Assembly (NCBI GenBank): GCA_029981855.1
Contig: JARRCS010000009.1
Coordinates: forward strand, 33,034-97,033
Length of the DNA: 64,000 nucleotides
Source: Halanaerobiales bacterium
GTDB taxonomy: Bacteria > Bacillota > Halanaerobiia > Halanaerobiales > DTU029
Direction of reading: 5' to 3'
Positions 17,793-25,552 of this stretch are shown in pieces. Made by a program: the position numbers and the translations under genes. Under the pieces are notes generated by a model. That model did not search any database and had not been told where the DNA came from. It saw only the letters and a list, made by a program, of their open reading frames with translations. Numbering within the stretch: the first letter of the stretch is position 1; every line of letters starts with the position of its first letter.

Positions 17793-19697
17793 TTGAATAA
17801 TTATAATCTGGTTAGTATAATTATTCCAAATATTAATCGAGCTGATCTGGTACAAAAATGTATTAGCTCGTTAAAAACTATAACTCAAGATGTTAACTAT
17901 GAAATTATAGTCGTTGATGATGGTAGCACTCAAGAAGAAAAAATAAAATTACAAAATCTATCTAAAGAGCTTAACTTTAATCTAATCTTAAAAGATAATA
18001 ATACTGGGTTTTCAGCTGCTATTAATTCTGGTATAAAAGCAGCCAGTGGCAAATATATCGTTTTAGCTAATAATGATATAATCTTCATACAACATGATTG
18101 GCTAAAAGAAATGATTAATACAGCTAACTTAGACCAGAGAATAGGTATAGTTGGCTGTAGATTATTATATCTCGATAATAGAATTCAACATGCCGGTATG
18201 TCCTTTAATCTAAATCGAGAAAATTTTGAACACGATTATCGTTTTCAACCCGCTGATTTTCCTCCGGCTTTAGAGGTTAAACCGGTCCCTTTTGTAACCG
18301 GAGGACTAATGTTAATCAGGCGTGAAACTATCGATGAGATTGGTTTATTTGATGAGACCTTTTTTGTAGCTTGCGAAGATGTTGATTATTGTCTGAGAGC
18401 TAGAGAAGCCAGGTGGATAGTAATGTACTGTGGCAGAGCAAAGGCTATCCATTTAGAAGGGGCAACAAGGGGTAACACTCCTCAGAATAAGGTTCAGGTA
18501 TGGTACCAGAAAGAACTGGAAGGTTATAAAATATTATTAAATAGTATTAATACCCCACCTCAAAGAAAAGTTATATTACAACCGGTCAAGGTTGCAGATA
18601 ATTATCCTCAGATTATATATGTGTTGCCCTTTTTAAATCTAACAGGAGGAGTCAAGTCCGTATTAGAACAGGCCAATAGATTAGCTGAAAGAGGTTATAA
18701 AGTTGCCATTTATAGCCTGGAAGATAACCTTAACTGGTTTAATCTTAAAGTCCCGTTAGTTTGCTATAAAGATTTTCAATATTTAACTGCTGCTTTAAAA
18801 AAATTAAACTGTATTAAAATCGCAACCTGGTGGGAAACAGCTCCAATAGTTTTAAATAGCTGTGATCCCTACCAGGGTGGCCGGGGGACCCCGGCTTACT
18901 ATGTACAGGATATGGAGGATTTATTTTACCCCAATTCTCCAGAAATACAAAATAAAGTCAGGGCGACTTACCAGCTGCCTATGCTTTATTTTACAGGTTC
19001 AGAATGGGTAAAGAAACAATTAGAAACAAAATACAACCAAAAGGTTTTTAATATTTCTTACGCTATAGACCTGGATATCTTTAAACCTCAAAAAAGAATA
19101 ATAGATTATGATTGCCGGCGGGGAATAGCCTATAGTAAATCAGACCACCTTAAAAACCTTACCATTATTGAAGAAGCCATGAGCCAGGTTTCCCCGGAGA
19201 TAAAATTTATTTCCTTAATAACCTTTGGTCCTCAACCGGAAGTAAAATTAAATAATATTGCCCACATGCATTTCCCCCAGCCTGATGATTATCAGTTGGC
19301 TTATTTATATAATAGTTCAGGTTTTTTTATTCATAATTCTAAACACGAAGATTTCAGCTTCCCAATTTTAGAGGCTATGGCCTGTGGAACTCCGGTGATT
19401 ACTACCAGGGCTAATGGCAATTTAGAATATTGTCAGGATGGGTATAACTGTCTCTTAACATCTCCGGATAATATCTCTGAATTAGCTGAAAAAATTAAAC
19501 AGGTTTTAACAAACCCTGATTTAGCAAGACAGCTTGCTCTCAATGGAATTAAAACAGCCCAAAAATATAACTGGTCATCAACTATTAACAAACTGGAACT
19601 ATTCATTAATAAAGCCTTAAAAAAAAATAAATCACCTAGTTATAAAATGGCACTAAGCTCCTGGATTTATTCAACTAACCTTCAGGGGGGAGTTTAA
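17793..19697 (+). CDS. Bifunctional glycosyltransferase: GT2 fused to GT4
   Basis: 634-residue two-domain enzyme. Residues 1-240 are GT2 (LVSIIIPNINRADLV, VLANNDIIFIQHDW, CEDVDYCLRAREA). Residues about 265-615 are GT4, with the PFLNLTGGVKSVLEQANRLA N-domain start and the catalytic EDFSFPILEAMACGTPVIT motif. It starts at TTG (17793) after a GGAG and GGGTGG region. The fusion suggests two successive sugar additions. Its stop codon overlaps that of the convergent GT9 gene inside a terminator loop. Confidence 0.9.
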   Translation: MNNYNLVSIIIPNINRADLVQKCISSLKTITQDVNYEIIVVDDGSTQEEKIKLQNLSKELNFNLILKDNNTGFSAAINSGIKAASGKYIVLANNDIIFIQHDWLKEMINTANLDQRIGIVGCRLLYLDNRIQHAGMSFNLNRENFEHDYRFQPADFPPALEVKPVPFVTGGLMLIRRETIDEIGLFDETFFVACEDVDYCLRAREARWIVMYCGRAKAIHLEGATRGNTPQNKVQVWYQKELEGYKILLNSINTPPQRKVILQPVKVADNYPQIIYVLPFLNLTGGVKSVLEQANRLAERGYKVAIYSLEDNLNWFNLKVPLVCYKDFQYLTAALKKLNCIKIATWWETAPIVLNSCDPYQGGRGTPAYYVQDMEDLFYPNSPEIQNKVRATYQLPMLYFTGSEWVKKQLETKYNQKVFNISYAIDLDIFKPQKRIIDYDCRRGIAYSKSDHLKNLTIIEEAMSQVSPEIKFISLITFGPQPEVKLNNIAHMHFPQPDDYQLAYLYNSSGFFIHNSKHEDFSFPILEAMACGTPVITTRANGNLEYCQDGYNCLLTSPDNISELAEKIKQVLTNPDLARQLALNGIKTAQKYNWSSTINKLELFINKALKKNKSPSYKMALSSWIYSTNLQGGV

Positions 19698-19711
19698 AAC
19701 TCCCCCCTGAA
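19681..19711. terminator. Terminator whose loop holds both stop codons
   Basis: A 14-bp perfect stem (19681-19694 with 19698-19711) and a 3-base TAA loop. The stop codon of the plus-strand gene (19695-19697) and of the minus-strand gene (19694-19696) lie in or at the loop, so the stem arms code for the last residues of both proteins. The T-run is weak on both sides. Confidence 0.75.
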
Positions 19712-20611
19712 ACTAAGTTTCATTTTATTTGCTAACCTCCCCGTCTTTAATAATACCTCCCAGACCCCATTTATAACTTCTTCTCTACTAATTTCCTCCA
19801 AACAATAAATCCTATCCCTGGTACACTGGGCATATGTCCTGGGAAAAGGTGGCCAGTGCCGGCACCCGGTACAATCACCATCACTTTGAATACCTAAACT
19901 TATACCGTTAAACGGTAATACCTTATCCGGATCTGTACAACCAAAAACAGCAACTATAGGTGTTTTAACAGCTGCAGCTAAATGAAGCAAACCAGAATCA
20001 ACTCCCAGAAACAGATCACAGTGTTTTAAAATAGCAGCAGCCTGTTTGATAGAAGTCTGGCCAATAAGATTCATATCCAATCCTAGTGACTTACAATCAC
20101 CAGCACCAAGCTCCACGATTCTGAATCCAAATTTTTCTTTAAAAAAATTTAAAACATACCTGAAGTTTTCTAGCCCCCATAATTTACACGACCAGCTACT
20201 ACCTCCACTGTGTAGCCCAATCAAAATTTGCTCAGAATTATAACCATAATCTGCCAGATAATTTTTGGCAAACTCTATTTCTACTTGGTCTAAAACAATG
20301 AATAATTCCTTACTGGAAGGATTTACATCTGCTACCTGGCAATAGGCATCAACCATATGCATATAAGGTCTACTTTCATATTCTAAATCAAAAAATAAAT
20401 CATAGTTATTATAATCTACTTGATTTTCCTCAAAAAAAATAATTTCATCTATTAAAGGATTTCCACTGATTACCTCAGCACTATTTTTTCTTGTTAAAAA
20501 CGTTATTCTACATCCGGAGTATTTTTCTTTAAGACCCCTGATTGCTGGAATGGTTAACAACACATCCCCCAGAGCTCTTTCTCGTTTTACTAAAATATTC
20601 AGTTTATTCAT
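19694..20611 (-). CDS. Glycosyltransferase family 9 (heptosyltransferase)
   Basis: 305-residue GT-B enzyme of the ADP-heptose:LPS heptosyltransferase family (WaaC/WaaF/RfaF-like). It shows the N-terminal RERALGDVLLTIPAIRGLKEKY, the donor-binding GLHSGGSSWSCKLW and the C-terminal CDLFLGVDSGLLHLAAA and VAVFGCTDPDK motifs. Presence with GmhA, GmhB and HldE in the same locus makes ADP-heptose the likely donor, transferred to an outer-membrane glycan. It converges on the GT2-GT4 gene with a 4-base overlap. Confidence 0.92.
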   Translation of the reverse strand: MNKLNILVKRERALGDVLLTIPAIRGLKEKYSGCRITFLTRKNSAEVISGNPLIDEIIFFEENQVDYNNYDLFFDLEYESRPYMHMVDAYCQVADVNPSSKELFIVLDQVEIEFAKNYLADYGYNSEQILIGLHSGGSSWSCKLWGLENFRYVLNFFKEKFGFRIVELGAGDCKSLGLDMNLIGQTSIKQAAAILKHCDLFLGVDSGLLHLAAAVKTPIVAVFGCTDPDKVLPFNGISLGIQSDGDCTGCRHWPPFPRTYAQCTRDRIYCLEEISREEVINGVWEVLLKTGRLANKMKLSFRGEF

Positions 20612-20729
20612 CAGTTTCCTCCCTTTTATTTCTATGTTGAAATTTTATGTTTATTTCATGTTCGCTGTTCCATAAACAATTTTATTGATTAAAGCTTCCC
20701 ATTTAAGTGGGAAACCATTCTATCTTACA

Positions 20730-20750
20730 ATAATAATAATAATAATAATT
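20730..20750. repeat. TAA microsatellite
   Basis: About seven consecutive TAA-type trinucleotides in the gap between the GT9 and sulfotransferase genes. A comparable run of alternating AT occurs near 17712-17729. Both are in AT-rich non-coding DNA with no other recognisable content. Confidence 0.7.
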
Positions 20751-20770
20751 TATAGCTGAAAAATGGTTTT

Positions 20771-21646
20771 TTAATTTTCTTTTATATCTCTTAAAGATGA
20801 TAAAAAGATTATACATAATATTATATATGCTGCATTAAAATATATCATTTCTTTATTAACTGATATTTTATCAGTAATTTCTGTAACATTATATATAACA
20901 TCGGAAATTTTATGAACTTCTTCATTTGGTAATATAAACTTAACAGCTCTTTGAAAATCTTTATTACTAACCACTATTTCTAAAAAGTTTATTATCTCCT
21001 TTACCCATTTTCGTGGTGCATTTATCACTTCTTCATAATATAGATCTAATCTAGGCAGGCCGGGATGCTCAGAGAAAAAATTATTAATTCGTTCTTCATA
21101 CAAGTTTCTTAAATTTATACCACTTTCAATATTAATAAAATCAGGATCTCTTTTTTGCAGTGAGGCTGCAACATCTTCTGCCTTCCTATGGCACACAATA
21201 AAATATGGATTTTCTAAATAATCTATATAGAGATCAATTGTTAAACTTGTTCTTGGATCCTTCCAACCCCATATCCCGGTATTAACTTTACTCGTTAGAG
21301 TCATAATCTCTGCCTGAAATTGTTCTTTTTGCTCCAAAATTTCTTTTTCAGAAGGTGGATTAAGCCAACTTCCTCTAGCAGCTTTTAATATCCTTTCATT
21401 TAAGTCTAAAAAATCCTCATCCTCAAAGTGCCCCAGAGGATTAGATGGAGACTTGCCTAATAATTTATCCCCCATATTTATACCAAGTTTATTCAAAACA
21501 CCGGCAATCATAGAAGTCCCACACCGATGCATACCTAAGACAATTACTGTTTTCTTAGATTGTGGAGATTCTTTTTTCTGCATTAAACATAGAAAAAAAA
21601 GGCAGATAATAACTGGATACAAATTATTTTTCTGTAAACTATTCAT
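20771..21646 (-). CDS. Sulfotransferase family protein
   Basis: 291-residue P-loop sulfotransferase-like protein. The phosphosulfate-binding loop is in VIVLGMHRCGTSMIAGVLNK (about 33-52), followed by LGHFEDEDFLDLNERIL and the WKDPRTS and VCHRKAEDVAASLQKRDP segments. The first 25 residues are hydrophobic and could anchor the protein; a GGTGG site supports the long start. The C-terminus ends in another hydrophobic stretch. It probably sulfates a surface glycan, or has a related P-loop role. It is 28 bases downstream of gmhB. Confidence 0.82.
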   Translation of the reverse strand: MNSLQKNNLYPVIICLFFLCLMQKKESPQSKKTVIVLGMHRCGTSMIAGVLNKLGINMGDKLLGKSPSNPLGHFEDEDFLDLNERILKAARGSWLNPPSEKEILEQKEQFQAEIMTLTSKVNTGIWGWKDPRTSLTIDLYIDYLENPYFIVCHRKAEDVAASLQKRDPDFINIESGINLRNLYEERINNFFSEHPGLPRLDLYYEEVINAPRKWVKEIINFLEIVVSNKDFQRAVKFILPNEEVHKISDVIYNVTEITDKISVNKEMIYFNAAYIILCIIFLSSLRDIKEN

Positions 21647-21674
21647 AAAAAACCACCATCTTAACCTAAATTAT

Positions 21675-22181
21675 TTATCTTTCATGGATTATCCCTTTAA
21701 CTATTTGCAACAAATTTAATGAGCTAGTTACTTTAAAGGATCTCTTTAAACCGGCATTTATACCTGCTTTTATATCACTATCTTCATTACCGATCATATA
21801 TGATTGAGATTTATCTATATTAAATTCTTTCACAGCCTGTTCGATCATTCCTATATCTGGTTTGCGGCATTTACATTTCCTTTTATACCTGCCAATTCCT
21901 TCTTGATGATGGGGACAATAATAAAATTTATCAACATAAGCATGATATTTATTCAGTTCCCTGTTTATAAAATTATGCAGATTGATTACATCAGGCTCCG
22001 AATAATAACCTCTGGCCACACCGGATTGATTTGTGATTACTATTACCAGATAATCATTATCATTGAGCATTTTTATAGCTTCAATTGCCCCGGGGATAAA
22101 CTCAAATTCCTTTTTTTTATATAAATATCCTTTATCTACATTAATAGTCCCATCACGGTCCAGAAAAACCGCTCTATTCAT
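21675..22181 (-). CDS. gmhB: D-glycero-D-manno-heptose-1,7-bisphosphate 7-phosphatase
   Basis: 168-residue HAD-family phosphatase. The nucleophile motif is FLDRDGTINVDKGY, motif II VIVITNQSGVARG, the zinc-binding loop CPHHQEG...KCKCRKP and motif IV MIGNEDSDIKAG. This is the diagnostic GmhB pattern, removing the C7 phosphate in heptose-nucleotide synthesis. I chose the ATG at 22181, which overlaps the gmhA stop by 8 bases (translational coupling); a longer frame to 22211 has no site. It sits in the order hldE-gmhA-gmhB. Confidence 0.93.
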   Translation of the reverse strand: MNRAVFLDRDGTINVDKGYLYKKKEFEFIPGAIEAIKMLNDNDYLVIVITNQSGVARGYYSEPDVINLHNFINRELNKYHAYVDKFYYCPHHQEGIGRYKRKCKCRKPDIGMIEQAVKEFNIDKSQSYMIGNEDSDIKAGINAGLKRSFKVTSSLNLLQIVKGIIHER

Positions 22182-22764
22182 CACCTTTACCCCTAAATAA
22201 TTCCTCTTCAACCAGTTGACAAATAATATGCCCTATCATAATATGGCTTTCCTGGATTCTTGGGGTTTGACTACCGGGAACAATTATATATAGATCGGCA
22301 TTATTTTTTATCTTACCACCATCTTTACCTAGTAATCCTATTGTCGTAATTCCTTTAGATTTGGCAAATTCAAAGGCCAGGCCAATATTTTCTGAATTTC
22401 CACTTGTACTAATGCCTAATAACACATCTCCTTTTTTCCCCAGGGCTTCAATCTGCCTTTGATAAATTACCTTAAAGTCATAATCATTGGCAATGGAAGT
22501 TAAAATAGCACTATCGGTAGTTAAGGCTACTGCTGCTAACCCTTCCCGTTCCCTTTGAAATCTACCTACAAATTCAGCAGCTATATGCTGGGCATCGGCG
22601 GCACTCCCCCCATTTCCGCAGACTAAAAGCTTATGATTATTACTAAGTGCCTCTAAAATTACCTTTACGGCATTTTTTATAGAGGAAATAATATCTTCGC
22701 TTTCATAAATAATTAGTTTGGCTCTAATACTCTCTTGAATCAAATTCTTAATAATATCTTCCAA
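22174..22764 (-). CDS. gmhA: Sedoheptulose 7-phosphate isomerase
   Basis: 196-residue SIS-domain isomerase forming D-glycero-D-manno-heptose 7-phosphate. Visible motifs are LLVCGNGGSAADAQHIAAEFVGRF near the N-terminal third, GISTSGNSENI in the phosphate-binding loop and HIMIGHIICQLVEEELF at the C-terminus. It is 8 bases downstream of hldE and overlaps gmhB, a coherent three-gene heptose unit. The HldD epimerase that would complete the LPS-type pathway is not in this window. Confidence 0.94.
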   Translation of the reverse strand: MEDIIKNLIQESIRAKLIIYESEDIISSIKNAVKVILEALSNNHKLLVCGNGGSAADAQHIAAEFVGRFQREREGLAAVALTTDSAILTSIANDYDFKVIYQRQIEALGKKGDVLLGISTSGNSENIGLAFEFAKSKGITTIGLLGKDGGKIKNNADLYIIVPGSQTPRIQESHIMIGHIICQLVEEELFRGKGDE

Positions 22765-22772
22765 TTTAATAA

Positions 22773-24206
22773 TTAATCCTCCTTATAAACCTTTAAGATT
22801 TTATTAATTATATTAGTCGTTGATTCTCCAGAAAAATACGGCAGTATCTTAACTTCACCACCGTATTTCTCCACGATATCCCTACCAACAACCTCTTTTG
22901 CCGTATAATCCCCACCTTTAACGATAATATCAGGTTTAATTTCATTTATTAAGTTATACGGTGTTTCCTCGTCAAATACTACTATATAATCAATAACACT
23001 TAATTCCTCTAATATTTTGATTCTATTATTTAAACTAATTATCGGTCTTTTTTCACCTTTGATTTTTTTGACTGAATTATCAGAGTTCAAACCAACAATT
23101 AAAATATCCCCTAATTCTTTTGCTTTTTTTAAATATGCTATATGCCCTGAATGTAGGATATCAAAACAACCATTTGTAAATATAATTTTTTTCTTATTCC
23201 TCAGTTTTTCAGTGATTTCTTTTATTTCTTTGAGACTCTTCCTTTTACCGTTATTCATAACATCTATTAATTCTTCCAGATAAACTACCGATGTACCTAT
23301 TTTTCCTACCTGAACACCGGCAGCAAGATTAGCTAATTTTACACTATCTAATGTTTTTAAACCATTGGCTAAACCAGCTGCTAGATAAGCTAAAAAAGTA
23401 TCACCGGCTCCGGTAACATCATAAACATCTCTTGCTTCAGAAGGTATTTTAAAATAATTATCAAATTTATCTAAAAAGATAACCCCATCACTACCTAAGG
23501 TAACCGTTAGATATTGTAAATTCAATTCCTTTTTTAAAACAAAAGCTGCTTCTTTGAGTTGGAATTCATTATTGATATTTTTGCCGGTAAATTCTGCCAG
23601 CTCTTTTTTATTAGGTTTTAACAGGGTAGCATTTTTATATTTACTTATCTTTTTATCCTTCGGATCAATGAAAATAGGAATACCTTTTTGGTTACATATA
23701 TTAATTAAGTTTTGAGTAAGATTACATTCTAACAGACCTTTCATATAATCGGATATAATAACTATATTAAATTTAGAGCAGTTTTTTTTAAATATATCTA
23801 CTAATCGATAAACTAGATCATGATTAATAAAATCTGTATCTTCCTCATCTACCCTTAACATCTGCTGATTATTCTGGGCAAGGAACCTCGTTTTTACTGT
23901 AGTCTTTCTCTGCTTATCTCGTAAAATTAAATCATGATTAATGCCATATTCTGATAATAAACTAATAAATCTATCACCATAAGTGTCATCTCCGATAACA
24001 CTCATCAAATAGACCTTTTGTTTTGCCCCTATAAGATTGGTTGCAACATTTGCAGCCCCTCCGGGAGCATATCTTTTTTCTCTAAATCTTAAAACAGGAA
24101 CAGGGGCTTCAGGGGAAATACGCTTAACATCTCCTAAGATATATCTATCAAGCATTACATCCCCAATAACTAATATATTTTTATTATCAATATTAGACAA
24201 TTGCAA
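22773..24206 (-). CDS. hldE: Bifunctional heptose 7-phosphate kinase / heptose 1-phosphate adenylyltransferase
   Basis: 477-residue fusion. Residues 1-315 are a ribokinase-like (PfkB) kinase with NILVIGDVMLDRY, APGGAANVATNL and DVTGAGDTFLAYLAAGLA. Residues about 340-477 are a nucleotidyltransferase with FTNGCFDILHSGHIAYLKKA (HxGH) and VKGGDYT. It makes ADP-heptose from heptose 7-phosphate together with GmhB. It is the promoter-proximal gene of the heptose unit. ADP-heptose is characteristic of outer-membrane bearing bacteria. Confidence 0.95.
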   Translation of the reverse strand: MQLSNIDNKNILVIGDVMLDRYILGDVKRISPEAPVPVLRFREKRYAPGGAANVATNLIGAKQKVYLMSVIGDDTYGDRFISLLSEYGINHDLILRDKQRKTTVKTRFLAQNNQQMLRVDEEDTDFINHDLVYRLVDIFKKNCSKFNIVIISDYMKGLLECNLTQNLINICNQKGIPIFIDPKDKKISKYKNATLLKPNKKELAEFTGKNINNEFQLKEAAFVLKKELNLQYLTVTLGSDGVIFLDKFDNYFKIPSEARDVYDVTGAGDTFLAYLAAGLANGLKTLDSVKLANLAAGVQVGKIGTSVVYLEELIDVMNNGKRKSLKEIKEITEKLRNKKKIIFTNGCFDILHSGHIAYLKKAKELGDILIVGLNSDNSVKKIKGEKRPIISLNNRIKILEELSVIDYIVVFDEETPYNLINEIKPDIIVKGGDYTAKEVVGRDIVEKYGGEVKILPYFSGESTTNIINKILKVYKED

Positions 24207-24329
24207 ACCAACTCACCCTCTAGAAAAAAAGATCAAATACTAAAATATTTATTTTTTTATGTAATATTATATGGAATAAAGCTATATAATGTGAACATCA
24301 ACGCAGACCCTTGAATACAATATTTTAGA

Positions 24330-24557
24330 ATGTCTATAAGGAGACCAATTAAAAATGGCCCCTTAAATCTCTTTCGTGAAGGGACCCTAATTAAAGGAAG
24401 TTCAGTCAATATTTATTTTGTCTACGGATATAAGAAAAACCTAATTCCTAATCCCGATGTCTATATTGCCTTTGGTTTCAAAGATGACAATGTAATAAGT
24501 GTTTCAGATGATGAATTAGCTATTATGCCGACCGGATCTCAATTGCATTATAATTGA
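24330..24557 (+). CDS. Small protein with a KGSS-type wall/glycan-associated domain
   Basis: 75 codons encoding REGTLIKGSSVNIYFVYGYK and PTGSQLHYN at the end. The pattern (KGSS, VY/IY, basic pair, IPNPDVY, FG, NVI.VSDDEL, PTG) resembles a ~60-residue repeat module appended to many bacterial glycosyltransferases and surface proteins. Here it stands alone, so it may be a leftover module. The ATG at 24330 has no site; AAGGAG at 24338-24343 precedes an in-frame ATT at 24348. A good terminator follows, supporting expression. Function unknown. Confidence 0.5.
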   Translation: MSIRRPIKNGPLNLFREGTLIKGSSVNIYFVYGYKKNLIPNPDVYIAFGFKDDNVISVSDDELAIMPTGSQLHYN

Positions 24558-24559
24558 GT

Positions 24560-24588
24560 AAAGCTCGCCACATCTTATAGCGAGCTTT
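24560..24588 (+). terminator. Terminator of the small KGSS-type gene
   Basis: 9-bp stem AAAGCTCGC/GCGAGCTTT (24560-24568 with 24580-24588), 11-base loop, T-rich tail. On the minus strand it can also end readthrough toward hldE. Confidence 0.8.
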
Positions 24589-24612
24589 TATAATATCCAA
24601 ACAGCAAATCTG

Positions 24613-25344
24613 TTAATTCCATTTTTTGAGAAAACGTTCTTTGTTTTCATTAAAAATCCGGTTGAGATCTAAATTATTTCCTTTAAAGGTCTGACTGCCA
24701 AAATGATAGACAAAGGTATCGCCAGCACAATAAAGCTTATATCCCTTGATTAAAGCCCGCTGACAGTAATCATTATCTTCACCCATCCCATACAAAAAAT
24801 CCTCATCAAATAAACCAATATCGCTAATTACTTCCCTTTTAATCAGCATGCAAAAACCAACAATTACATAGGTCTCAAACCATTTGCCGGGGTCAGGCTG
24901 GTTAAAGCAATTACTAAACTCAATTATCTTGTCAATAGTATTGAAATCCCCTATTATACCCCCCTGTTCACCTCCGGCATAATTACTTCTTGGCCCAACT
25001 ATCCCTATTTCCGGTTGGTTATTTAGACAGTTCAATTGATTACTCAGCCAGTTTTTAGCAACAATAGTATCATTATTCAATAAAAGGATATAGTCACCTT
25101 CTGCCACTCTGATTCCCTGATTAACTCCTTTACTAAAACCAAGATTAGTCTGGTTAGAAATGATTTTAGCATTCTCGATCGATTTAAGGTATTCCGCCGT
25201 TCCATCAGTAGAACCATTATCGATTAAAATTAGTTCATAGGGAAGATCAGTATATTCCAGGAGACTATCAAGACATAATATTGTGTATTTTAACTGGTTA
25301 TAAGTCAGAATGATAATACTCGTTAAACCTAATTTCTTCTCCAT
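24613..25344 (-). CDS. Glycosyltransferase family 2
   Basis: 243-residue GT-A enzyme with LTSIIILTYNQLKYT at the N-terminus, LLLNNDTIVAKNWL as the DxD-like motif and MGEDNDYCQRALIKGYKLYCAGD on the acceptor side. It closely matches the other GT2 domains in this locus in length and motif order. It is the outermost gene of the glycan locus; a copy of the dispersed repeat lies 68 bases upstream. Sugar specificity unknown. Confidence 0.9.
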   Translation of the reverse strand: MEKKLGLTSIIILTYNQLKYTILCLDSLLEYTDLPYELILIDNGSTDGTAEYLKSIENAKIISNQTNLGFSKGVNQGIRVAEGDYILLLNNDTIVAKNWLSNQLNCLNNQPEIGIVGPRSNYAGGEQGGIIGDFNTIDKIIEFSNCFNQPDPGKWFETYVIVGFCMLIKREVISDIGLFDEDFLYGMGEDNDYCQRALIKGYKLYCAGDTFVYHFGSQTFKGNNLDLNRIFNENKERFLKKWN

Positions 25345-25411
25345 CTACCTCTAACCACCTATAGTAAACTACATCGGTATTTAATACCGAGTTTCGTGGG
25401 AACTTGATAAA

Positions 25412-25456
25412 TCGGAAACATCTATTTACAGTTTTAAAAAGGTAATTCCTATGATA
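25412..25456 (-). repeat. Dispersed ~45-bp repeat, copy B
   Basis: Plus-strand TCGGAAACATCTATTTACAG followed by TTTTAAAAAGGTAATTCCTATG; the far end is degenerate. Same orientation as copies A and F. Lies between the GT2 and the PocR-AraC genes. Confidence 0.7.
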
Positions 25457-25552
25457 TCTAGGTCATAATGTATTGGAAATGTTATATATATATATAGATT
25501 AATAATAATTTACACATTATTTTATGCAAAATAACGATAGATTGTGCTAATC

